Assembly: GCA_007136595.1 (NCBI GenBank)
Contig: SLGQ01000345.1
Location: forward strand, 1-5,837
Direction: 5' to 3'
Origin: Candidatus Sumerlaeota bacterium
GTDB lineage: Bacteria > UBP6 > UBA1177
Length of the DNA stretch: 5,837 nucleotides
Part shown: in pieces, positions 1 through 5,837 of the stretch
Layout of the letters: each line of letters begins with the position of its first letter
Position numbering within the stretch: the stretch's first letter is position 1
Notes under the pieces: generated by a model
The model's input: the letters and a program-made list of their open reading frames with translations, nothing else
Told to the model about the DNA's origin: nothing
Databases searched by the model: none
Position numbers and translations under genes: made by a program

Positions 1-1359
1 ATCATGCTTGAGGCTGAGACACCGCTTCATATCGGCAGCGGTGATTCTGATGTGACACTGGATTCCCCGATCAACACAGATGCAAACGGATATCCCCGGA
101 TTAACGGGACATCTCTTGCCGGAGTACTCCGCAGCTCTTTTGATGATGAATCGTTTGTGAAAATGATTTTCGGTTTTTCCGATGAAAAGAAACCGGAAAA
201 TAGTGAAGGATCAAGACTCATGGTTAGCAATGCACATCTTGTGTATGGTGAAAACAAAGTTGTCGAAGGTCTTATGGTCAACGAAACACCGTTTCTTTCC
301 CAGATGCACAATCATGCACTTCCGCTGAGAGATCATTGTCTTATCGGGCACAAAGGTGCGGCTGAACAAAATGGTAAATTCGATACAACCGTGCTGCCCA
401 AAGGTGTCCGTTTTCTCTGTGAGCTGGAACTTACAGAAGAAAACAACCTAAACTTTAAAGAAGAATGGGAAAAACTCATTGCCACAATAGCCTCTCCTTA
501 TTTCAGGATCGGCGGAAAAACCAGATCAGGTCTCGGAAAACTGAAGGTCATTGCCGGAAAAAGCTGTTCTCGAATTTTTGATTTTTCTAATTCTGCCGAC
601 AAAACAGATTATTGTAACTGCTCCTCAAGTTTCAATGTAAAACCTGATTGGTCAGAGCTAAAAGTTGACAATAATGTGAACTCAACTGAACGCTACTACA
701 CCTACACTCTTGATATTCAGCCGGAAGATTTCTTTCTTTTCGGGGGTGGTCCCGGTGATGTGGACGGTGAAGAAGTTGACATGACGGCGAAAACCGAACG
801 CTTTGTCACATGGAATTCCGGCAATCCCACAATCAGTAATCAGGAAAAATTGCTTATTCCCGCTTCTTCAATAAAGGGGGCTCTCTCTCACAGAGTAGCG
901 TTTCATTACAATAAAATCAAAGGATTCTGGGCAGATGAAATAGATGATATTTCAGAAGCAGTTGGAAACAACAATAAAGCTGTGCCGGAACTCTTTGGAT
1001 TCATTGATGGAGACAATAAAAACGGTAAACGAGGCAGAGTTATCATTGACGATATGTTTATCAACAAAAACGGTGAAAAGACCTTCAACCATGTTGCAAT
1101 TGATCGTTTCACAGGCGGTGCTATTGATGGCGCATTGTACGATGAGCATGTCCCAACAAACGAGAACACATTTAGCACACTTAAAATTCTTGTTGAAAAA
1201 GATGCGTTCAAAGACAAAAAAGGAGAAATAATTCGACAAGCATTTGAAAATACACTGGATGATCTATGCAACGGCATGCTTCCTCTCGGTGGTGGTGTTA
1301 TGAGGGGACACGGTTGCTTTGAAGGCAAATGGGAAGAAGAAAACGGAGGTGTAAAATGA
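1..1359 (+). CDS. Double-RAMP (Cas7-Cas7 fusion) type III CRISPR effector protein, 5' end cut by window
   Basis: This is probably a crRNA-binding backbone subunit of a type III interference complex, with possible target-RNA cleavage activity. Numbering is from the ATG at base 4. RAMP half 1 (about 1-185) has TPLHIGSG at 6-13, INGTSLAG at 33-40 and a glycine-rich loop IGGKTRSGLGK at 169-179. A linker (about 186-229) with Cys188, Cys204 and Cys206 follows. RAMP half 2 (about 230-451) has LFGGG at 245-249, IPASSIKG at 285-292, HVAIDRFTGG at 363-372 and the glycine-rich loop LPLGGGVMRGHG at 426-437. These are Csm3/Cmr4-type signatures. Asp20, and less surely Asp259, sit where Csm3 has its catalytic Asp. 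The frame is open to base 1 and codon 1 is preceded by an in-frame ATC. RAMP proteins normally have a few residues before this strand, so the true start is probably upstream. The stop overlaps the next gene's start (ATGA). The RAMP assignment is firm; the exact subunit role is inferred. Confidence 0.88.
   Translation: MMLEAETPLHIGSGDSDVTLDSPINTDANGYPRINGTSLAGVLRSSFDDESFVKMIFGFSDEKKPENSEGSRLMVSNAHLVYGENKVVEGLMVNETPFLSQMHNHALPLRDHCLIGHKGAAEQNGKFDTTVLPKGVRFLCELELTEENNLNFKEEWEKLIATIASPYFRIGGKTRSGLGKLKVIAGKSCSRIFDFSNSADKTDYCNCSSSFNVKPDWSELKVDNNVNSTERYYTYTLDIQPEDFFLFGGGPGDVDGEEVDMTAKTERFVTWNSGNPTISNQEKLLIPASSIKGALSHRVAFHYNKIKGFWADEIDDISEAVGNNNKAVPELFGFIDGDNKNGKRGRVIIDDMFINKNGEKTFNHVAIDRFTGGAIDGALYDEHVPTNENTFSTLKILVEKDAFKDKKGEIIRQAFENTLDDLCNGMLPLGGGVMRGHGCFEGKWEEENGGVK
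1345..1349 (+). promoter_or_regulatory. Ribosome binding site deciding the start at 1356
   Basis: GGAGG lies six bases before the ATG at 1356, inside the last codons of the double-RAMP gene. An in-frame ATG at 1329 would add nine residues (MGRRKRRCK) but lies upstream of this site, so 1356 is preferred. Confidence 0.8.
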
Positions 1360-1775
1360 TTACAATAAAAAGCAGCTCGAAATCTCGTGAAGAAATACAG
1401 AAATTCTGGCATGAACTTTCAGGAAACTGGGAAGGTTACTGCTGGATCGATAATCAGGAGCGTCCCGAAATATTTGAAAACAGGGAACTTGGAAACTACC
1501 CGTGTACAGACAATCATTTTATCTATGAAGCATGTCTCTGTCAGCAGGGAAAAAGCATAGAAATCAAACAGGTTGATGACACATGGCTTGTCAGTGAGGT
1601 GAGCTGGCAGGAAAACGATATCAAAGATGAAGATATTAAAGTCTACCGTATGGCAAAAGATGAAAACAGAAAGCTCAGGTTTGCTGAAATATGGGAGGAG
1701 GAACCCGATCCCAACTGCGATGACTTTCCTGTATTTAAATTAAAAAAACATATCTTCACCGGATTTGAAAAATAA
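1356..1775 (+). CDS. Small acidic type III CRISPR-associated accessory protein (GYxW motif; TIGR04423-like)
   Basis: This is a 139-residue protein beginning MITIKSSS, with no signal peptide or membrane segment. Its most distinctive part is near the N-terminus: WEGYCWIDNQERPEIFEN, an aromatic GYxW block followed by a Pro. The remainder is rich in Glu, Asp and Trp and looks like mixed strand and loop rather than the all-helical fold of the Csm2/Cmr5 small subunits. From memory, the size, the GYxW start and the position beside TIGR03986 RAMP genes resemble the TIGR04423 family of type III CRISPR-associated proteins. Csx19 (TIGR03984), the small partner in III-D loci, is the alternative. No catalytic motif is visible and no biochemical function is claimed. 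It overlaps the upstream stop by ATGA and ends 12 bases before the next gene, so it is very probably co-translated and a complex component or assembly factor. The coding call is firm; the family is tentative. Confidence 0.75.
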   Translation: MITIKSSSKSREEIQKFWHELSGNWEGYCWIDNQERPEIFENRELGNYPCTDNHFIYEACLCQQGKSIEIKQVDDTWLVSEVSWQENDIKDEDIKVYRMAKDENRKLRFAEIWEEEPDPNCDDFPVFKLKKHIFTGFEK

Positions 1776-1780
1776 GGAGG
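1774..1780 (+). promoter_or_regulatory. Ribosome binding site for the first TIGR03986-like gene
   Basis: AAGGAGG overlaps the TAA stop of the small acidic gene and lies seven bases before the ATG at 1788. It is a near-consensus Shine-Dalgarno sequence that supports this start and stop-start coupling. Confidence 0.85.
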
Positions 1781-1787
1781 AAACACC

Positions 1788-3680
1788 ATGACAATACCGT
1801 CACCATATAATTTTGTTCCGCTTTCAAAACAGGTGGTATTCCCCGGAAAAACATGGGAAAAGACTGTGTCTCATGATGTTCCGCTCAAAGAAGGTCTGTC
1901 GGGAAGTATTGATGTGACTATAAATGCTGAATCTCCCCTCTACATAAGAAACGGCGGCAAATGGCCGGATCAGGCTAGAAAAAATCCAAACTCTGAGCTG
2001 CAGGATTTCTTCACCGCAGAAATCAACGGGAAAGAACATTATATTATCCCTGGAACTTCCATAAAAGGGATGATCCGCTCTGTCTGTGAAATTGCCTCCT
2101 TCGGCAAACTGGATAAGTTTTCGGACCATCGGTATTCGGTTCGGGATCTAAATTACAGTAAGTATCAGGAAAAACTTACAGATACTGTTTACGATGAAAA
2201 GCAGGGGAAAAAGAAAATTGGATATAAATCCAAGGTCAAGAGCGGTTGGCTTATAGATGGATGGAAGCTGATTCCCTGTAAACATGCCCGGGTTGAAGCA
2301 CAGGATCTGGAGCACTATCACAGAAACAACCCAAATATTCTGGGAAAACAGAATGCTATTAAAAAATATGAGAACTGGGGACATTTCCTCGAAGCAGTTG
2401 ATTTTGACCCGCAAACAGGCTGGTTTAGTCATTCCTGTGGGCAACTTTACTATACAAAAGCCGAAAACCTTGGGAATGGCAAGAAGGAAGGTTATATTGT
2501 CTTTACCGGTCAACCATTCAGGAGAGGATACAATAAATATAAAAAAAGAAAGATGGGCAAACACATGGAGTTTATATTTTACGATAATTCTTCAAACCAG
2601 ATCGATGTATCTCATCTGAAAAAAGATTTTGAGTTCATCCATTCAGATGAAAAGTGCAATCCAAACGATGAATGGAAATACTGGAAAAAAGAAATGAAAA
2701 ACGAGGACGGAACTGTCCCTGTGTTTTATCTTGAAAATGACGATGGCTCCATCCACTCTATGGGACTTGCCATGATGTACCGCCTTCCTTACAACTGCAC
2801 AATTGGAGACACTATCGAGCATACCTCACCTGATCACCTCAAAAAAAAGCCCGATCTTGCCGATCTTATTTTTGGCTATACCCACACGGAAGAAAAAAAA
2901 GGGGGGAAAGAAACGCATACACTCAAAGGACGGGTACAGTTCAGCCATTTTATTAATTGGAATAGCTCCGTAAAGATAGAACATGATAAAAAACCAAAAA
3001 AAACAGTTATGGGCAGTCCGCGCCCCACATTCTATCCCAATTATTTGGTACAAAGCGGAGAAACAGTAAACACCTACACAACATTTATGGATGACACTGC
3101 AAAAATACGCGGATGGAAACGCTATCCGGCAGAAGAAAGAAATCCTGAATACCCTCCCGTCCCGAGAAAGAAAAACGGCGAATTAAATACCGATGTCATG
3201 ACCATGCTTCGGCCCCTTCCAAAAGGTGTTTCGTTCACCGGGAATATCCGTTTTCACAACCTTCGCCCCGAAGAGCTGGGAGCACTGCTCTGGTCACTCA
3301 CCTGGGGCGGAAACACCAACTGCCAGCACCAGATCGGCATGGGAAAAGCGCTGGGACTCGGTAGGGTGACACTCAACCTTTCACAGATAAATCTTATTCC
3401 CAATGATCCAACGGTATCAACTCCCGATAGAAACAAACTCATCGATAGATATAAATCTTTTATGGAAAGCCGCATAAACAACTGGGAAACTTCCGAACAG
3501 ATAACAGAGCTTCTTGCCATGGCAGATGTGACACGGGAATCCAATGTGCCGCTTAAGTATCCTGTTCTGGATCCTGAAAATAAAAGAAATGACTTTGCAG
3601 ATTTCAAAAAAAATGATAAAAAAACAGGACCAAAACAGGCACTCCAAAAATACTCGGATCACCTCAGGAGGAAGCAATGA
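1788..3680 (+). CDS. TIGR03986-like CRISPR-associated RAMP protein, copy 1
   Basis: This 630-residue cytoplasmic protein has the hallmarks of the TIGR03986 CRISPR RAMP family. It starts with SPYNFVPL at 5-12, and has ESPLYIRNGG around 46-55 and the RAMP core IIPGTSIKGMIRS near 86-98. Further blocks are KLIPCKHARVE near 162-172, VFTGQ near 238, PNDEWxxWK with MYRLP in 280-346, IFGYT near 361, LKGRVQFSH near 383, and PTFYPNYLV near 412. IRFHNLRPEELGALL lies near 487, followed by the terminal glycine-rich loop IGMGKALGLGRV at 516-527. The large segment between core motif and loop suggests one RAMP fold with big insertions, or two degenerate ones. The tail after 530 is basic and probably helical. 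Its role is inferred as a crRNA-contacting subunit of the type III complex. No nuclease residue can be assigned. It is preceded by a strong ribosome binding site, and its stop overlaps the start of its paralogue by ATGA. Confidence 0.9.
   Translation: MTIPSPYNFVPLSKQVVFPGKTWEKTVSHDVPLKEGLSGSIDVTINAESPLYIRNGGKWPDQARKNPNSELQDFFTAEINGKEHYIIPGTSIKGMIRSVCEIASFGKLDKFSDHRYSVRDLNYSKYQEKLTDTVYDEKQGKKKIGYKSKVKSGWLIDGWKLIPCKHARVEAQDLEHYHRNNPNILGKQNAIKKYENWGHFLEAVDFDPQTGWFSHSCGQLYYTKAENLGNGKKEGYIVFTGQPFRRGYNKYKKRKMGKHMEFIFYDNSSNQIDVSHLKKDFEFIHSDEKCNPNDEWKYWKKEMKNEDGTVPVFYLENDDGSIHSMGLAMMYRLPYNCTIGDTIEHTSPDHLKKKPDLADLIFGYTHTEEKKGGKETHTLKGRVQFSHFINWNSSVKIEHDKKPKKTVMGSPRPTFYPNYLVQSGETVNTYTTFMDDTAKIRGWKRYPAEERNPEYPPVPRKKNGELNTDVMTMLRPLPKGVSFTGNIRFHNLRPEELGALLWSLTWGGNTNCQHQIGMGKALGLGRVTLNLSQINLIPNDPTVSTPDRNKLIDRYKSFMESRINNWETSEQITELLAMADVTRESNVPLKYPVLDPENKRNDFADFKKNDKKTGPKQALQKYSDHLRRKQ
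3666..3671 (+). promoter_or_regulatory. Ribosome binding site for the second TIGR03986-like gene
   Basis: AGGAGG lies five bases before the ATG at 3677, within the last codons of copy 1. With the ATGA overlap it fixes the start and indicates translational coupling between the two paralogues. Confidence 0.85.
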
Positions 3681-5837
3681 TAAAAGCACCATACAACTTT
3701 GTACCGCTCAACAATCATGTCTACTTCCCCGAGTGGGCTGAACAAGTTTCTCATGATATACCGTTCAGTGACGGTGAAAGCGGTGAAATAAAAATAAAAA
3801 TAACAGCACATTCACCTATTTTTGTAAGAAATGGTCATAAACGAAGCGATGTGGAAGAAATTTCCTTTTCTAAAGATAACAATGATAAATTCTTTATTCC
3901 CGGCACCAGCATAAAAGGTGCAATTCGTAGCGTTTTTGAAATAGTGACGATGAGCAAAATGCAATTTGTAGATGACCGAACATTTACATGGAGAGATCTC
4001 ACAAGAATGGGACGGAAATATCAGGAAAAATTTGTAAAAGGAATAAAAGAAGAACCTCTCTCAAAAGCTGGATTCATTGCCAAGATTGACGGCAAATGGA
4101 AGCTTGTCCCTTGTGAATATGCTCGTATTGAGCAGTGTGATCTTGATGAACAAATAGGTGTCAGTAAAATTTCAGCAAACCATAAATATGAACACTGGGA
4201 GAACATTCTTGGTAGAAACCTTACAAACACCTTCTTTATAAGTGAACATAGCTCAACCGAGGTTTTTGAAAAACAGTGCGGAAAATTTAAAAGAGCCCGT
4301 TTTAATTCCTTAAAAACTGAAACCCAAAAGTCAGAAGGTCAGCTAGTTTTTACAGGGCAGATTTCTCCAAGAAACAACAGCCCCGAAGGAGGCCATGGAA
4401 CAGGGAAAAAACACCTTGAATTTGTGTTTTTCAACAAAGAAGAAAACACCGAACAATATCTTGATATTGAAGATGAAATGAGGCGGAATTTTGAACTTAA
4501 CCACCGAAAAGATGATCTTGAACCCAACGAAGAATGGGGATTCTGGAAAGAACGAATGGAGCTGGGTGAAATGATGCCCGTATTCTGGTTAGGATCATCT
4601 AACAAACTTGAATCATTCGGTCTTTCCATGCTGTACAGATTACCCCTTGAAAAATCAGTACACGATCAGATAAAAACAGCAGGAAAACACATACTGCACA
4701 AAGTTGGTGGGGGTGATTTCAAGCCCGATATGAGCGATGTAATCTTCGGATACACTGACAAAAAGAGTGCGCTGAAAGGCCGTGTTCAGTTCTCTCATGC
4801 ATTTCTTGAAAATGGCTTGGGCGAAGACAGTGTAAAAACGGAAGTTTTGGCATCTCCCAAACCAACATTTTATCCCAATTATCTTGTATCAGGTGACTAT
4901 ACAACAGAAAACTCTATTTCTGGAAGAAAACGATATCCGATACACAGCTCTATTAAAAGATCAGAAAATGAAGCAAATAACAGAAATATTGAAACCAGTT
5001 TCGTCCCTTTAAAAAAGGGGGCAGAGTTCTCTTGCAAAATCCGTTTTCATAATTTGAGAAAAATTGAGATAGGAGCACTTCTTTCAGCACTTACTTTTCA
5101 TGATACACCAGAATGTTTTCATTCGCTTGGAATGGCAAAACCTCTTGGATATGGAAAAACCAGCTTTGATGTAATCCTTGACGGTTCAATGAAACACAAC
5201 AAAAAAGAGTATCTGGAAGCATTCGAAAGAGAAATGAACCTTTTTCTTATGAAGCAAAAAGATGAAGAAAGCAAGAATTTATGGGCAGAGTCCCTTTTAG
5301 AGCTTACAACTATGGCTACAGAACAGAACAAAAGCAGTGATGGTTTACTTATCCACATGAAATTAAAAGATTTTCAGGACATAAAAAAATCCAATGAGCA
5401 TCTAAAACCCTACTCACTGCAAACAGGAAACCCTATAATTATAAATACATTCCTTTCTGAAAGTTCCATTTCAAAATTATTTGAACAAGCAAATAGAGAA
5501 AAAATAGCAACTGAAGAAAAAGAAGAAAGAAAAAAAATGCTCGCAACAGAAGTAAATTCCATAAAAAAAGAAAATATAACTGCTGAAAAAGAAGCTGACT
5601 TCATGCGAAGATGGAAAGAGTTTGAAAATGATGAAAACTTAACCCTTGCTCTTTTTGATAAAATCAACTCCTTACTTGACGACACCACATATTCAGAAAA
5701 CTATAAAATTTTGGCAAAATGTCTTGAAAAAGAACTTCCGGATTTAAAAAAGGAGAAAGAGGAAAAGGAGGCAAAAGAAAAAGAAAAGTGTCTTGAAAAA
5801 GAAAAAACAGAACTAATAAGAGAAGCAGAAGAACTGA
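3677..5837 (+). CDS. TIGR03986-like CRISPR-associated RAMP protein, copy 2, with charged C-terminal extension; 3' end cut by window
   Basis: Translating from the ATG at 3677 gives 720 codons without a stop, so the gene runs past the window. The start MIKAPYNFVPL mirrors copy 1. It then repeats the copy 1 blocks in the same order: SPIFVRNG near 46, IPGTSIKGAIRS at 74-85, RDL near 106, KLVPCEYARIE near 147, VFTGQ near 224, PNEEWGFWK and MLYRLP in 271-340, IFGYT at 356-360, LKGRVQFSH near 366 and SPKPTFYPNYLV at 393-404. IRFHNLRKIEIGALL lies at 455-469 and the glycine-rich loop LGMAKPLGYGK at 484-494. It is therefore a paralogue of the preceding gene, diverged enough that a separate role is likely. 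From about residue 600 onward copy 1 has no counterpart. This region is dominated by Lys and Glu, looks helical to coiled-coil, and is still open at the end. The apparent TGA at 5835-5837 is out of frame. Role inferred: a structural crRNA-complex subunit. Confidence 0.88.
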   Translation, partial: MIKAPYNFVPLNNHVYFPEWAEQVSHDIPFSDGESGEIKIKITAHSPIFVRNGHKRSDVEEISFSKDNNDKFFIPGTSIKGAIRSVFEIVTMSKMQFVDDRTFTWRDLTRMGRKYQEKFVKGIKEEPLSKAGFIAKIDGKWKLVPCEYARIEQCDLDEQIGVSKISANHKYEHWENILGRNLTNTFFISEHSSTEVFEKQCGKFKRARFNSLKTETQKSEGQLVFTGQISPRNNSPEGGHGTGKKHLEFVFFNKEENTEQYLDIEDEMRRNFELNHRKDDLEPNEEWGFWKERMELGEMMPVFWLGSSNKLESFGLSMLYRLPLEKSVHDQIKTAGKHILHKVGGGDFKPDMSDVIFGYTDKKSALKGRVQFSHAFLENGLGEDSVKTEVLASPKPTFYPNYLVSGDYTTENSISGRKRYPIHSSIKRSENEANNRNIETSFVPLKKGAEFSCKIRFHNLRKIEIGALLSALTFHDTPECFHSLGMAKPLGYGKTSFDVILDGSMKHNKKEYLEAFEREMNLFLMKQKDEESKNLWAESLLELTTMATEQNKSSDGLLIHMKLKDFQDIKKSNEHLKPYSLQTGNPIIINTFLSESSISKLFEQANREKIATEEKEERKKMLATEVNSIKKENITAEKEADFMRRWKEFENDENLTLALFDKINSLLDDTTYSENYKILAKCLEKELPDLKKEKEEKEAKEKEKCLEKEKTELIREAEEL
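5480..5837 (+). other. Lys/Glu-rich, probably coiled-coil C-terminal extension of RAMP copy 2
   Basis: This is the region coding for residues 602-720 of copy 2. Two strongly charged stretches (about 602-640 and 688-720) flank a less charged helical-looking part containing RRWKEFENDENL and LALFDKINSLL. Bases 5761-5820 contain 36 adenines out of 60. Copy 1 ends without any equivalent. The low-complexity ends suggest a long helix or coiled coil used for partner contact, but the fold is an inference from composition. Confidence 0.6.
5720..5803 (+). repeat. Perfect 15-base direct repeat within the extension, 69-base period
   Basis: TGTCTTGAAAAAGAA occurs at 5720-5734 and again at 5789-5803, in the same frame, each encoding CLEKE. 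The period is 23 codons. The two copies are the only Cys residues in the charged extension. It may be a small internal duplication or chance within A-rich sequence. Confidence 0.5.

Noticed and set aside
1329..1355. Earlier in-frame ATG for the small acidic protein
   Set aside because: The strong GGAGG at 1345-1349 lies between this ATG and the one at 1356, and the nine added residues (MGRRKRRCK) are a basic stretch unlike the rest of the acidic protein.
906..1412. 168-codon open frame on the minus strand opposite the double-RAMP gene and the start of the small acidic gene
   Set aside because: It lies wholly opposite genes with clear RAMP motifs or a strong ribosome binding site. Its product has no recognisable motif and its Ser/Pro/Phe-rich composition is typical of an antisense shadow.
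2148..2564. 138-codon minus-strand open frame with a hydrophobic, Phe/Ile-rich product
   Set aside because: The apparent hydrophobicity comes from reading A-rich Lys/Glu codons in reverse. It is fully inside the conserved TIGR03986-like coding region.
5410..5688. Minus-strand Ser/Phe-rich open frame near the right end
   Set aside because: It is the reverse of the Lys/Glu-rich extension of RAMP copy 2, which is continuous in frame with conserved upstream motifs.
5835..5837. TGA at the very end as the stop of RAMP copy 2
   Set aside because: The reading frame from 3677 places CTG at 5834-5836, so this TGA is out of frame and the gene is still open.
1..5837. CRISPR repeats, tRNA, insertion-sequence ends, internal promoters or terminators
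   Set aside because: No regularly spaced repeats, no inverted repeats flanking a transposase and no stem-loop plus T-run were seen. Coding sequence fills essentially every base, leaving no intergenic space beyond 12 bases.

Overview
The window is the interior of a type III-like CRISPR-Cas effector operon. All four genes lie on the + strand and are packed with no real intergenic space. Three encode RAMP (Cas7/Cas5-fold) proteins and one encodes a small acidic accessory protein. Both edges cut through genes: the first reading frame is open to base 1 and the last is still open at base 5837. The operon therefore continues on both sides. No Cas10, Cas6, Cas1/Cas2, CARF nuclease or CRISPR array is visible here, so the subtype cannot be fixed from this window alone. 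The combination of TIGR03986-like RAMPs with a Csm3-like RAMP points to III-D or an unclassified III variant.

Layout: (1) 1-1359, a fused double-RAMP protein with two Csm3/Cmr4-like halves, each having its own RAMP core motif and an Asp in the region of the Csm3 catalytic Asp. (2) 1356-1775, a 139-residue acidic protein with an N-terminal GYxW motif, resembling small type III-associated families such as TIGR04423. (3) 1788-3680, a 630-residue TIGR03986-like RAMP protein. (4) 3677-5837+, a second, diverged TIGR03986-like protein. It is clearly a paralogue of gene 3 and carries a long, lysine/glutamate-rich, probably coiled-coil C-terminal extension that runs off the window.

Genes 1/2 and 3/4 overlap by ATGA, and genes 2/3 are 12 bases apart. 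Each internal start has a strong AGGAGG-type ribosome binding site 5-7 bases upstream. This indicates one transcript, translational coupling and probably subunits of one ribonucleoprotein complex. By inference, the double RAMP would supply crRNA-backbone (Cas7) and target-RNA-cleaving positions. The two TIGR03986 proteins would be distinct, non-redundant end or backbone subunits.

The DNA is moderately AT-rich with many poly-A runs. The strong Shine-Dalgarno sequences argue against Bacteroidetes and fit an anaerobic Gram-negative such as Desulfobacterota or Deferribacterota, but this is only a weak guess. No promoter, terminator, RNA gene, mobile element or CRISPR repeat was found. The minus-strand open frames are shadows of these genes.
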